From contig FREU01000002.1 of assembly GCA_900143615.1 (NCBI GenBank), positions 848,663-912,662 on the forward strand: a stretch of DNA of 64,000 nucleotides, given 5' to 3'. A program made the translations under genes and the position numbers. The notes under the pieces were generated by a model, which ran no database searches, had not been told where the DNA came from, and worked only from the letters and a program-made list of their open reading frames with translations. This DNA is from Rhodobacteraceae bacterium Alg231-30. Its GTDB lineage: Bacteria; Pseudomonadota; Alphaproteobacteria; Rhodobacterales; Rhodobacteraceae. Position 1 is the stretch's first letter, and each line of letters starts with the position of its first letter. Below, in pieces: positions 1-9,056 of the stretch.

Positions 1-2240
1 TAATGCGTGGCAAACAGTGCGCGCGATTTGTTTACATCATGCAGATGCTCCAAAGTCGCCCAAGCGATCGACAAACCATCATAGGTGGCGGTGCCTCGGC
101 CAATTTCATCCAGAATAACTAGCGCGCGGTCGTCAGCTTGGTTCAAAATAGCGGCTGTTTCCACCATCTCGACCATAAAGGTCGACCGACCCCGTGCCAG
201 ATCATCTGACGCCCCTACGCGGCTGAACAACTGGCTGACCAACCCGATCCGGGCCTTATCCGCAGGCACAAAGCTCCCCATCTGCGCCAATAGCGCGATA
301 AGAGCGTTTTGGCGCAGGAAAGTCGATTTACCCGCCATGTTCGGACCGGTCAGCAACCAGATATTGGCAACGTCCTGACCGGACAAGTCACAATCATTGG
401 CCACAAAGGGATCACCCGACTTTCGCAGCGCGGCTTCGACAACCGGATGCCGCCCGCCTTCAATGGCAAAATCTCGGCTTTCGTTGACCTCTGGACAGGT
501 CCAGTTTTCCGTGGACGCAAGCTCAGCCATCGCTGCCGCCAGATCAAATTCGGCTAATCCCTTTGAGGCGCCGGCGACCTGTGCTGATTTTTCCAAAATA
601 GCATCTTTTAGGCTGGAATAGAGCCGCTTTTCGATTTCCAGTGCCCGATTGCCGGCGTTCAGAATCTTGGTTTCAAGCTCGCTCAGTTCAACAGTGGTAA
701 ACCGGACTTGGTTGGCTGTGGTTTGGCGATGAATAAAGGTTTCATTCAACGGCGCAGACATCATGACGTCTGCATGTTTGGCAGTGGTGTCGATGAAATA
801 ACCCAGCACATTGTTGTGCTTGATTTTGAGCGAGGTAATTCCTGTTTGCTCCGCATATTGCGCCTGCATCGCGGCAATCACACTGCGCCCCTCGTCGCGT
901 AACTCGCGGCTTTCGTCGAGCTCTTGGTTATATCCCGGTGCGATGAATCCACCATCACGCGCCAACAGTGGTGGCTCTGCGATCAAGGCCTCATCAAGCA
1001 AGCTAAGAAGGTCTTCGTGCCCCTCAAGGTTTTTGCGTGCACTCTCCAAATCGGCGCTCAGCTCATCTGGATAGTCCCAGCCAGCGAGTTCTTCCGCCTG
1101 CGCCAACCCGTTGCGCACAGCGGCCAAATCACGTGGTCCACCCCGATCCAGAGCCAGACGAGACAGGGCGCGGTCCAGATCCGGCACTTTGCGCAAAGAC
1201 TCGCGCAATTGCTGGGCTAAATGACGTTGCGCGCACATGTAGGTGACTGACTGAAGCCTTTGTTGGATAACCTGCAGTCGCATCGATGGTGAGGACAGGC
1301 GTTGTTCCAGCAGACGCGCGCCGCTGGATGTGACTGTGCGATCAATTGTTGCCAACAGCGATCCGGCGCGCCCACCTGACAGGCTGGCGGTCAGCTCTAG
1401 ATTGCGACGGGTTGCAGCATCGATTTGCATCACACCTTGTGACGCTTCCCGCAACGGCGGTTGCAACAGCGGCAATTTCCCTTTCTGTGTGAGATCAAGG
1501 TAATCCACAATCGCGCCAAGCGCCCCAGCCTCAGCCCGCCCAAAGGTCCCAAAGGCTTCTAGCGATGCAGCCTTAAACAATCCCGAAACACGCTTTTCCG
1601 CCGAAACAGAGTCGAAACTGCCCCGTGAAACCGAGGTCAACGGTACACCCAGGTCTTCGCTGATGTTGACCAGCTCCAGCTCTTGGCCTTCTGCCACCAA
1701 CAACTCGCTGGGCGCCAGTCGGGCAAGTTCAGGCCCAAGACGCACGGGCGCAATCGCCATCACATGCAACGCACCGGTTGAAATATCAGCCCAAGCCAAA
1801 GCCGCTTCATCGCGCACAACTGCATAAGCTGCCAAAAAGTTGTGGCGTCGCGCATCCAACAGGCTGTCTTCGGTCAATGTGCCCGGCGTCACCAGCCGCA
1901 CAACATCGCGTTTTACAACGGCCTTGTAGCCGCGCTTTTTGGCTTCTGCGGGACTTTCCATCTGCTCACAGACCGCAACGCGAAAGCCTTTGCGGATCAA
2001 GGTCAGAAAATAACCCTCGGCCGCATGATGGGGCACGCCGCACATCGGAATCTCTGATCCCTCGTGTTTGCCACGCTTAGTCAGCGCAATATCCAGCGCT
2101 TCGGCGGCCGCCACCGCGTCGTCAAAAAACATTTCATAGAAATCTCCCATCCGATAGAACAGCAAGGCGTCCGGATATTGTGCTTTGATTTCCAGATATT
2201 GCGCCATCATCGGCGTAACGGTCGGCTTTACCGCGTTCAC
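1..2240 (-). CDS. mutS: DNA mismatch repair protein MutS (C-terminus cut by window edge)
   Basis: MutS binds mismatches and small loops in newly replicated DNA and uses ATP to start MutL-dependent repair in the cytoplasm. About 746 codons are present. The N-terminal mismatch-binding part contains the segment FYRMGDFYEMFFDDA, which carries the Phe-x-Glu wedge type of motif. The ATPase has Walker A GPNMAGKST and Walker B VILDEIGRGTATYDG. The frame runs off the window just after LFATH, so roughly the last 120-130 residues of a usual ~870-aa MutS are missing because of the window edge. I chose GTG at 2240: a purine-rich GGGGGTAG lies just upstream, and it keeps the TVTPMMAQYLEIK segment usual at the MutS N-terminus. 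ATG at 2210 is the alternative. It is divergent from the kinase gene at 2389. Confidence 0.96.
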   Translation of the reverse strand, partial: MNAVKPTVTPMMAQYLEIKAQYPDALLFYRMGDFYEMFFDDAVAAAEALDIALTKRGKHEGSEIPMCGVPHHAAEGYFLTLIRKGFRVAVCEQMESPAEAKKRGYKAVVKRDVVRLVTPGTLTEDSLLDARRHNFLAAYAVVRDEAALAWADISTGALHVMAIAPVRLGPELARLAPSELLVAEGQELELVNISEDLGVPLTSVSRGSFDSVSAEKRVSGLFKAASLEAFGTFGRAEAGALGAIVDYLDLTQKGKLPLLQPPLREASQGVMQIDAATRRNLELTASLSGGRAGSLLATIDRTVTSSGARLLEQRLSSPSMRLQVIQQRLQSVTYMCAQRHLAQQLRESLRKVPDLDRALSRLALDRGGPRDLAAVRNGLAQAEELAGWDYPDELSADLESARKNLEGHEDLLSLLDEALIAEPPLLARDGGFIAPGYNQELDESRELRDEGRSVIAAMQAQYAEQTGITSLKIKHNNVLGYFIDTTAKHADVMMSAPLNETFIHRQTTANQVRFTTVELSELETKILNAGNRALEIEKRLYSSLKDAILEKSAQVAGASKGLAEFDLAAAMAELASTENWTCPEVNESRDFAIEGGRHPVVEAALRKSGDPFVANDCDLSGQDVANIWLLTGPNMAGKSTFLRQNALIALLAQMGSFVPADKARIGLVSQLFSRVGASDDLARGRSTFMVEMVETAAILNQADDRALVILDEIGRGTATYDGLSIAWATLEHLHDVNKSRALFATH

Positions 2241-2388
2241 TTGTTCTACCCCCAAGGTGACTGGCCTCCACAGATAGCAAACACGCACGGCCTTCGGAAA
2301 GCCGAAAACATCCCCATGTGGCGCTTTCCTGCATGGACAAGCTTGTGTTGTTTTGTTCGACTGCGCCTAAGTTAACCAGAGGCCCCCA

Positions 2389-3258
2389 ATGGCGATTTAC
2401 AACCTTGGCTCAATCAACGCCGATAACTTCTATCGGGTCCCGCACTTGCCGGGTCCGGGTGAAACCCTGGCTGCGCGTGAACTGACACGTGGATTGGGTG
2501 GCAAAGGTGCCAATATGTCGGTGGCCGCTGCCCGTGCCGCTGCCCGTACGGTACACATTGGAGCTGTGGGTCACGACGGCCTTTGGGCGCGCGATCGGCT
2601 GACCGAATTTGGCGTGGACACCCGTCACATTGCGGTGCTGCGCGACACCCCCACGGGCCACGCCATTATCAATGTCGATAATGCTGGTGAGAACGCAATT
2701 GTTCTGTTTCCTGGGGCCAATCATGAAATCCCTGCCAACACGCTTGGCGCCGCTTTGTCCGAAGCGTCTCCAGGCGATACATTGCTCTTTCAAAACGAGA
2801 CCACCCAACAGATCGAAGCCGCCCAAATGGCGCGCAGTCTCGGCTTAACCATCGCCTATGCGGCCGCCCCGTTTAGCGCCGCGGCCACGGCTGCGGTTCT
2901 CCCATTGTTGGATTTTCTAATTCTGAATGCAGTAGAGGCGGATCAATTGACTGCCGCGACAGGCATTGCGCCCGAAACTCTGGGCGTCACAGATATCATT
3001 ATCACACTGGGCGCGGATGGCGCGCGCTGGTTACACAAAGGTGTGGCGCGTGACTTCCCCGCCATGCCAGTCACCCCCGTGGATACCACAGGTGCTGGGG
3101 ATACGTTTACCGGATATGTTTTGGCGGCACGTGATCGGGGACTCCCCATGGAACAGTCGATCATGCTCGCCACCCGCGCAGCCGCCTTGATGGTGACGCG
3201 CGCAGGCACAGCCGATGTCATTCCCGATCTTAAAGAGGTTTCAGACGTCCATTTCTAA
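2389..3258 (+). CDS. PfkB-family sugar kinase, ribokinase-like
   Basis: Predicted cytoplasmic ATP-dependent kinase of the PfkB/ribokinase family, which phosphorylates a small sugar or nucleoside. At 289 aa it has the usual family length. The substrate-side glycine motif GGKGAN lies at residues 37-42. The anion-hole and catalytic-base motif DTTGAGDTF lies near residues 232-240, with the Asp of GAGD as base. An AGAGG ribosome-binding site precedes the ATG by about 7 bases. It stands alone, divergent from mutS and convergent with msrA; no sugar transporter or isomerase is adjacent, so the true substrate cannot be told. Ribokinase is the best guess from the N-terminal half. Confidence 0.85.
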   Translation: MAIYNLGSINADNFYRVPHLPGPGETLAARELTRGLGGKGANMSVAAARAAARTVHIGAVGHDGLWARDRLTEFGVDTRHIAVLRDTPTGHAIINVDNAGENAIVLFPGANHEIPANTLGAALSEASPGDTLLFQNETTQQIEAAQMARSLGLTIAYAAAPFSAAATAAVLPLLDFLILNAVEADQLTAATGIAPETLGVTDIIITLGADGARWLHKGVARDFPAMPVTPVDTTGAGDTFTGYVLAARDRGLPMEQSIMLATRAAALMVTRAGTADVIPDLKEVSDVHF

Positions 3259-3303
3259 GTGTGCAAAGATGCTTTTTGGTGCTGAAAACACCTTGGGGGA
3301 GTT

Positions 3304-3335
3304 CCAAGTTTGCTTGGGACGGGGGCAAAGCCCCC
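3304..3335. other. Two small hairpins between convergent genes
   Basis: CCAAG-TTTG-CTTGG (3304-3317) is followed by GGGGGC-AAA-GCCCCC (3321-3335) in the gap between the kinase and msrA. There is no T-run on either strand, so these are not standard intrinsic terminators. They may still mark the transcript ends of the two converging genes. Confidence 0.35.
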
Positions 3336-3354
3336 CCTGCTCAATGACTTTCAC

Positions 3355-4017
3355 TTAATGGCTTACAAAAGGCGCTTCGTCGCCCCAAAGGGCTTCCACT
3401 GTGCGATCACGCCCGCAAGCTTGGCGATAGCGCTTGTAGGCTTCGCTTTGCTTTTTCGGACCAAAGCGCGTCAGAACAACCTTTTTACCTTTGTAGTAAT
3501 CCTGGTGATAATCCTCGGCCTCATAAAACGGGCCAGCTTGCAAAATCGGCGTCACAATGGTTTTGCCCAATGCTGCCTGCGCCTCGGCCTTGGTGGCTTC
3601 GGCAAGCTGTTTTTCGGCTGAATTAGAGACGAAAATTGCTGTTCTGTAGCTTTCGCCACGATCACAAAACTGTCCGCCGGCATCCGTGGGATCAACTGAG
3701 CGGAAAAACATGTGCAACAGCGCCTCGCGGCTCACACGCGACGGGTTAAACCGAATTTCGACCGCCTCGTAATGACCGGTGCCGCCCTTGGTAACCTGTT
3801 TATAGGTGGGCCCCTCGGTGTTGCCGCCGGTATACCCCGACACAACTTCGCGCACACCAGGCACGCTTTCAAAATCGCTTTCGACACACCAAAAACAGCC
3901 ACCCGCGACGGTCAGGACCTCTGTACCGGCAGCATGTAGCTTTTGACCCTGAATAGCGCCCCCTAACAGGATCAGCACAAACAGCGCCACGGATTTCAAA
4001 TTGTTCAGTGTCGACAT
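3355..4017 (-). CDS. msrA: Peptide-methionine (S)-S-oxide reductase MsrA, exported form
   Basis: MsrA reduces the S epimer of methionine sulfoxide in proteins. The catalytic motif GGCFWC is present near residues 39-44, and the rest matches the family (GTGHYEAVEIRFNP, and the YHQDYY segment). I start it at ATG 4017, preceded by GAGGAG seven bases upstream, giving 220 aa. The open frame extends 21 codons further, but without a comparable ribosome-binding site. The first ~30 residues are a hydrophobic signal peptide (KSVALFVLILLGG), so this MsrA probably acts in the periplasm, unlike the usual cytosolic enzyme. It sits alone between convergent and divergent neighbours. Confidence 0.93.
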   Translation of the reverse strand: MSTLNNLKSVALFVLILLGGAIQGQKLHAAGTEVLTVAGGCFWCVESDFESVPGVREVVSGYTGGNTEGPTYKQVTKGGTGHYEAVEIRFNPSRVSREALLHMFFRSVDPTDAGGQFCDRGESYRTAIFVSNSAEKQLAEATKAEAQAALGKTIVTPILQAGPFYEAEDYHQDYYKGKKVVLTRFGPKKQSEAYKRYRQACGRDRTVEALWGDEAPFVSH

Positions 4018-4166
4018 GGTGTAACTCCTCTGGCGCCACGCTGCGGGTATTTCGTAGGCCACACAACCATGTGTCATCAAATGTCACGCCTTGGTGAGTT
4101 GAATTTACCGCTTGGCGAGGTGGCGCTCCGGTTCTAGCGTCTCAGCCAACAGGCGCAGGAGAAATT

Positions 4167-5078
4167 ATGACCGACCACGTGACCACCCATCAGGCGCAAG
4201 AAGACGCGCGCAACGACAACATACTGATTTGGCTGAACGGCCGGATTGTCCCCAAGGCCGAGGCCGTGGTGAGCGTGTATGACAGCGGATTTATGTTAGG
4301 TGATGGCGTCTGGGAAGGGTTGCGCCTCTATGACGGGCACTGGGCCTTTCTGAGCGAACATATGGACCGTCTGTTTGAGGCTGCCAAGGCGATCGATCTG
4401 GACATTGAAATGAATAAGTCTGCGATGATTGCCGCGCTTGAAGACACACGTACGGCCAATGGTATGACCACCGACGCCCATGCGCGTTTGATGGTCACCC
4501 GCGGCGTAAAAACCCGTCCGTTCCAACACCCGGGTCTGTCACAACAAGGGCCAACCGTGACGATAATCATGGAGCATTCGCGCCCGTCCTTGCCGCGTCC
4601 GATCCGGCTGGCCACTGTGCCACATATCCGTGGTCTGCCGATGACGCAGGACCCCAAGCTCAATTCTCATTCTAAACTGAACTGTATCCTTGCGTGCATT
4701 GCGGCTGAAAAGGCCGGCGCGGATGAGGCGTTGATGCTGGACGTGCATGGGTTTGTGAACACCACCAATGCCTGTAACTTTTTCATTGTGCGCAAAGGTG
4801 AAGTTTGGACCAGCACCGGCGACTACTGCATGAACGGTATCACCCGCCAAAAGGTGATCGATGTGTGCCGTGCTGACGGTATTGAAGTGTATGAACGCAA
4901 CTATTCTCTGGTGGATGCCTACGGCGCGGATGAGGCGTTTTTGACCGGCACCTTTGGAGCCCAAACTCCTGTAAGCGAGATTGATGGGCGCACGATTGGC
5001 GCTGGCGACATGGGACCCGTAACCCAACATATTCGCGCGCTTTACAAGAATTTGGTCGCCAAGGACGCCGCCAAATGA
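4167..5078 (+). CDS. PLP-dependent class IV aminotransferase (BCAT / D-amino-acid aminotransferase-like)
   Basis: A 303-aa fold-type IV PLP enzyme. Family marks are the N-terminal SVYDSGFMLGDGVWEGLR, a central Lys in DPKLNSHSKLN (the PLP Schiff-base lysine lies here), and the cofactor-binding FVNTTNACNFF and FLTGTFGAQ segments. Members are branched-chain or D-amino-acid aminotransferases or 4-amino-4-deoxychorismate lyases; the substrate here cannot be assigned. GGAGA lies 4 bases before the ATG. The next gene, 28 bases downstream on the same strand, is a sulfotransferase-like protein. I remember these two protein types joined in one polypeptide in plants (the Arabidopsis 'BCAT-like' proteins), which suggests a shared function for the pair. 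Confidence 0.88.
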   Translation: MTDHVTTHQAQEDARNDNILIWLNGRIVPKAEAVVSVYDSGFMLGDGVWEGLRLYDGHWAFLSEHMDRLFEAAKAIDLDIEMNKSAMIAALEDTRTANGMTTDAHARLMVTRGVKTRPFQHPGLSQQGPTVTIIMEHSRPSLPRPIRLATVPHIRGLPMTQDPKLNSHSKLNCILACIAAEKAGADEALMLDVHGFVNTTNACNFFIVRKGEVWTSTGDYCMNGITRQKVIDVCRADGIEVYERNYSLVDAYGADEAFLTGTFGAQTPVSEIDGRTIGAGDMGPVTQHIRALYKNLVAKDAAK

Positions 5079-5106
5079 CACCGAATTCTTTGGGGGATTT
5101 GAGCAC

Positions 5107-5829
5107 ATGAGAATCGCCATGTGGAGTGGGCCACGCAATCTTTCGACTGCGATGATGTACGCCTTTGGAAACCGCGCCGACTGCGCTGTGGTGGATGAGC
5201 CGTTCTATGCGGCTTACTTAAAAATGACAGGGTTAGAGCACCCGATGCGCACCGAAATTCTGCGGGATCAATCGCAAGATCCACAGCGGGTGGTTTCGCA
5301 AGTTTTAGAGACTATTCCAGCCCAAAACCCACATTATTACCAGAAACATATGACGCAACATATGATTGACGGTGTGCCGCGAGACTGGATGCGCGATGTG
5401 ACCAATGTCTTTCTGATCCGTCATCCCGCGCGGGTCATTGCTAGCTATGGTGCCAAACGTGAAAATCCGACGCTGGAAGATATCGGATTCCTCCAACAGG
5501 CAGAATTGTTTGAATTGGTCCAAACATGGGGGCAGACCCCAATTGTCATCGACAGTGATGACATCCGCCAAAACCCAGAAGTGATGCTTGGCAAACTGTG
5601 TGAGGCCATTGGTTTGGCCTTTGATCCTGCGATGCTCAGCTGGCCGCGCGGAGGGCATCCGGCAGATGGCATTTGGGCGGCGCATTGGTATGGGGCGGTG
5701 TGGAAGTCTACAGGGTTTGCTGGGCCCGAAGGACAATTACCAGACGTCTCACAGGCGCTGCAGCCCGTATTAGAGGACGCACTGAAGCCTTATCGAAAAC
5801 TGCACGCCCTACGTTTGCGTCCGGACTGA
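5107..5829 (+). CDS. Sulfotransferase-like P-loop protein, partner of the aminotransferase
   Basis: A 240-aa protein with a sulfotransferase-type P-loop fold. MWSGPRNLSTAMMYAF at residues 5-20 is the degenerate phosphate-binding loop (PRNLST replaces the classic PKSGTT). The DEPFYAAYLK segment and the FLIRHPARVIASY segment correspond to the 3'-phosphate-binding region of PAPS-dependent sulfotransferases. It lies 28 bases after the aminotransferase and is almost certainly cotranscribed with it. The family is usually annotated as a sulfotransferase family protein, but transfer of sulfate has not, to my knowledge, been shown for it. A GGGGGA ribosome-binding site precedes the ATG by about 10 bases. 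Confidence 0.8.
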   Translation: MRIAMWSGPRNLSTAMMYAFGNRADCAVVDEPFYAAYLKMTGLEHPMRTEILRDQSQDPQRVVSQVLETIPAQNPHYYQKHMTQHMIDGVPRDWMRDVTNVFLIRHPARVIASYGAKRENPTLEDIGFLQQAELFELVQTWGQTPIVIDSDDIRQNPEVMLGKLCEAIGLAFDPAMLSWPRGGHPADGIWAAHWYGAVWKSTGFAGPEGQLPDVSQALQPVLEDALKPYRKLHALRLRPD

Positions 5830-5856
5830 CTAGAACGATGCAGAGTAGCCAAAGGT

Positions 5857-5879
5857 CACCCCGTGAAACAGGGTGTTTT
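5857..5879 (+). terminator. Weak intrinsic terminator after the aminotransferase / sulfotransferase pair
   Basis: CACCC (5857-5861) and GGGTG (5871-5875) can form a 5-bp stem followed by TTTT. It lies 28 bases past the stop of the sulfotransferase-like gene. The stem is short, so efficiency is uncertain. Confidence 0.4.
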
Positions 5880-5893
5880 CATCGTGCAAATAT

Positions 5894-5928
5894 GTCTTTT
5901 GATCGCGGCATCTGTCGCATCAAAAGAC
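5894..5928. repeat. Perfect 10-bp inverted repeat between convergent genes
   Basis: GTCTTTTGAT at 5894-5903 is repeated inverted as ATCAAAAGAC at 5919-5928 around a 15-base spacer. It lies 21 bases beyond the stop of the SCP2 gene on the opposite strand. It could form a transcript-end hairpin for either gene, or be a protein-binding site; the low GC of the arms and missing T-run argue against a strong terminator. Confidence 0.5.
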
Positions 5929-5949
5929 TTCGCGCCTTGTTTACGGAAA

Positions 5950-6231
5950 TTATCCCAACAGCTTTCCCAATTTCATGGCCACAGACATGTCGCCGGACAC
6001 CTTTAATTTGCCCATCATCACGCCAGTCATCGGGTTGAGTTTTCCGGTGAGTAGCTTGACCAGATTATCCTGTGAAATCTTGATGGTGCAATCCGTGTCC
6101 TGATCGGCAGTGGTGGCCGTTCCGTCCGCCAAAACGATCACGCCATCGTCTCCGCAATCAAATTTCAATGATCCGTCAAACGCCTTGGAGGCTAGCGCGC
6201 TTTGCATGCGCTCTACGATCTGGTCCAACAT
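5950..6231 (-). CDS. SCP2 sterol-binding domain protein
   Basis: A 93-aa stand-alone SCP2 domain. Such domains form a hydrophobic tunnel that binds lipids or acyl chains; free-standing bacterial members have no settled role. The pattern FDGSLKFDCGDDGVIVLADG followed by DCTIKISQDNLVKLLTGKLNP...KLKVSGDM is the usual SCP2 signature. No signal peptide is present, so it should be cytosolic. AGGGAA lies about 6 bases before the ATG. It converges on the sulfotransferase-like gene, and its upstream neighbour on the same strand is the AsmA-like gene. Confidence 0.88.
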   Translation of the reverse strand: MLDQIVERMQSALASKAFDGSLKFDCGDDGVIVLADGTATTADQDTDCTIKISQDNLVKLLTGKLNPMTGVMMGKLKVSGDMSVAMKLGKLLG

Positions 6232-6326
6232 GTGTCATTCCCTGTGTCTGGCCGTCATTGGCCAGTTGTTGCCACAGACAGTAGCTCGCGCTCAACGGTG
6301 ACGTTTGGACACCTGACAAAGACAGT

Positions 6327-9008
6327 TCATTTTAGCTGATAGATATCGGGCACACAGGGCTTACGCTCGGTAGGCATTTGATCTGCGCCATCGGCTCTTT
6401 TGCTGCGCGATCCTCCGATATCCAGTTTGAATTTGGGCTCCGACAGTTTGCCAGTTACATCAAATGGCCAAGCACTGCGTGACAATGGTTTTCCAACCCG
6501 ACGCGGTTCGGCACGCACCGATATTGTGTCGCCAAGCAAGTCTACTTCACCTTTGGCCACCAGTTGTACCTTGTCCGTTTCTACCGTTATCGCATTGAAG
6601 GCGGCCTTGCCGTTGCCCAGCCTGACAGGCGCTCGCACACAGGTGACGTCGGCGCGTCCGTTTGCCAGTTCTTCAGATACCAACCAAGGGAATATGCCTA
6701 GCCCCGCCAGCTCGATCAGGCTGGTTCCGATATAACCTTGACCCATGCTCACGGTGACGTCGCCTGCCATACTGCGCATAATAGCCGACTTTGATGAGAT
6801 ATTAGCCGCCACATTGACCCACGCACCAAGTTGCCCGCGCGCATCGATTTTCACACCAACCGCATCTAAAATTTCGCCGAAGTCCCATCCCGTTGTCGAG
6901 CCTTCGACCTTAAGAGTGTCCGGCTCCTCAACGGCATCCATGGCAGCGGTGACATTGAAATGTCCGCCACCATAGTAAAGCTCAAGCGGACCGGCCTGAA
7001 GCTTGCCCTGATCGGCGACAAACAGGCTGGTCATTGCAGAGGTGCCCGATGGTCCGACAAATTCCAGAAGATCCAAAGTGATCTCAAGATCGGTCTGGGT
7101 CAAAATGCGGTTCAGGTTAAAAACACCGGGCTCTTTCTCTTCTTCGGGCTCAGCTTCGGCTTCGTCAGTATCTTGAGGTTTGTCGGCGCTGGTGGCTTTC
7201 TTGAGCTGCATCAGGGCCTTGACCCCGTCGCGTAGGTCTTCAAGTTGAATACGCTGGCTGACGATCGAGCCGCGAATGACGTTGACCTCGGTGCTCAGGT
7301 CCGCAGACATTGTGGTTGCGACATCGCTTTGCCCTGCTTGAAATAACAGATCCAGATTGACAAGATCGGGCAAAGTGTCCGCGCTCATCGAAAAATCAAG
7401 CGCACCGACGTCCACCTCTTCGACACCCAGTTTGCTCAGAAAATCTGCCGAATCCGCGATCCCAAGCGCAAGATCCGCATCCAAGCCGGTTAACTTGGTG
7501 ACGTCTTCCACCGACAGGTTCGCGTCCAGCGCCCACAGTTCGGTGTCGAGCGCTTGAGCTGATAGTTGGGTCAATGCCAGATGGCCCGGTGCGTCCGAAA
7601 CTTCAAATGTGGCTGTGACACGGCCAAACTCTTCTGCCGTCTCCAGAGACTTTAAAAGCAGCGCCATCGACCCATTCAGCTGACCTTTAAATGCCACCTC
7701 TTTAAACGTGAAAAGGTCGCCTACGTCTCCGGCCGCGATCAGATACGGTTCACCAACAGGTCCTACTTGAACATCTATGTTCTCAAGTCCCAAGGTTGCG
7801 TTTTCGGTTTTGTAAATCCGCCCGATCGAGATTGGGCCGACTTTATCCAACCCTTGTTCAAAGGCGTTTGTCCCAATCTCCAGCTTCTCAAACTCCAGAT
7901 CCTGATTTTGGCTGACAATATGGGCTTCGATGTCGGTTAGCTTAAGCTCCTTCAAGGAACTTGCAGGTGCTGGCGGTTCTCCCTCGGGATACAGGCGGGC
8001 CATAGCGGTTATGTCGAGGCCTGTGCGCTCGCGGATGTCTTCAATCCCACCGGTGACAGTGATTTCACGGCCGTCTTTGAGCTGAAAACGCGTATCAAGG
8101 TCGGCGATGCCAAAAGCCTCGGGAAAGTTGTTGATCTGGGCGGTGATTTCTCCGCTGCCTTCCAGGCTGCGTTTTAAACCAAGCACATCAAACAACTCGC
8201 CAATTTCGCCCGTGCTTAAGGCCAGTTTGGCTGTGTGCCCACCTCCCTCACTTAGCGGGGTTGCGGTGCCGTCATACGACAGGGACATGTCGCCGAATGT
8301 CACCAGATTGGTGAACGGCTGGCCCTTGGGATAAATGCCTTCCAACTCAAACGCAGTCCCATTCACTGACCCCTGTCCGGTGACGCTGACAGATTTCTCT
8401 TCCTTAAGTTGTTGCAGCTTGGTGTCCTGAATTGCGAAATCAAAAACAAACCCGTTTTGGTCGTTTTTTAACAGCAATCCAATGTCGGTGAACGTGACGG
8501 TCTTGTCGCTGATAAAAGCCCGAATAGAGCGCCCCTCGCCCTCTGGATTGCTTGCCGGTGTTACCTCTTCTGCGGTTTCACCTTCCTCTTTCGGTTCAGC
8601 CTTGGCACGGTTTACTTTTTTCCAGCTTGTCGTGCCATCCTGCAAAGTCACCAAATTGGCCTGCAGCCCGTCGATCACCAGATTATCAAGGTTTATGCGT
8701 CCGGCGAGTAACGCCTTTATGTCGATTTCCAACTCCAACAAGTTCAGTTCGGCCAATGCCATATCGTCGATTTGATTGCTGGGAATATGAGCGCCGCTGA
8801 TATGAACCTGGGTGGTTAGCCCTGGTGACACCCAGACGTCGCCATCAACAACAAAGGGTTGGCCGATCTGTTCTGATAGAACACGTTCCACCAATTGCGT
8901 GCGCATCCCGTTAAAGGGCGCCGTCGCCAATACTGCCCACGCCAAACCCACAACGATGATACACAGTAAGGCGATCAGTTTTAGGGTGGTGAAAATCCAT
9001 TTTGGCAT
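6327..9008 (-). CDS. AsmA family protein (inner-membrane-anchored, periplasmic)
   Basis: An 893-aa protein with one N-terminal membrane anchor (about residues 7-28, LKLIALLCIIVVGLAWAVL) and a long periplasmic beta-rich body. The N-terminal AsmA domain shows the typical layered pattern (NLLELEIDIKALLAGRINLDNLVIDG), and the C-terminal AsmA domain includes RAEPRRVGKPLSRSAWPFDVTG. Low-complexity acidic linkers occur around residues 135-155 and 600-625. The AsmA superfamily (TamB, YhdP and others) bridges the two membranes and helps phospholipid movement or outer-membrane homeostasis. This member's precise role is unknown. AAGGAGG stands 6 bases before the ATG, a strong ribosome-binding site. Confidence 0.87.
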   Translation of the reverse strand: MPKWIFTTLKLIALLCIIVVGLAWAVLATAPFNGMRTQLVERVLSEQIGQPFVVDGDVWVSPGLTTQVHISGAHIPSNQIDDMALAELNLLELEIDIKALLAGRINLDNLVIDGLQANLVTLQDGTTSWKKVNRAKAEPKEEGETAEEVTPASNPEGEGRSIRAFISDKTVTFTDIGLLLKNDQNGFVFDFAIQDTKLQQLKEEKSVSVTGQGSVNGTAFELEGIYPKGQPFTNLVTFGDMSLSYDGTATPLSEGGGHTAKLALSTGEIGELFDVLGLKRSLEGSGEITAQINNFPEAFGIADLDTRFQLKDGREITVTGGIEDIRERTGLDITAMARLYPEGEPPAPASSLKELKLTDIEAHIVSQNQDLEFEKLEIGTNAFEQGLDKVGPISIGRIYKTENATLGLENIDVQVGPVGEPYLIAAGDVGDLFTFKEVAFKGQLNGSMALLLKSLETAEEFGRVTATFEVSDAPGHLALTQLSAQALDTELWALDANLSVEDVTKLTGLDADLALGIADSADFLSKLGVEEVDVGALDFSMSADTLPDLVNLDLLFQAGQSDVATTMSADLSTEVNVIRGSIVSQRIQLEDLRDGVKALMQLKKATSADKPQDTDEAEAEPEEEKEPGVFNLNRILTQTDLEITLDLLEFVGPSGTSAMTSLFVADQGKLQAGPLELYYGGGHFNVTAAMDAVEEPDTLKVEGSTTGWDFGEILDAVGVKIDARGQLGAWVNVAANISSKSAIMRSMAGDVTVSMGQGYIGTSLIELAGLGIFPWLVSEELANGRADVTCVRAPVRLGNGKAAFNAITVETDKVQLVAKGEVDLLGDTISVRAEPRRVGKPLSRSAWPFDVTGKLSEPKFKLDIGGSRSKRADGADQMPTERKPCVPDIYQLK

Positions 9009-9056
9009 TGCGGCCTCCTTGGCAGATACTTTTCAACATACAGGCCTAACACATCC

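Noticed and set aside
3304-3335. Hairpins after the kinase as intrinsic terminators
   Set aside because: No T-run follows on either strand; listed only as hairpins.
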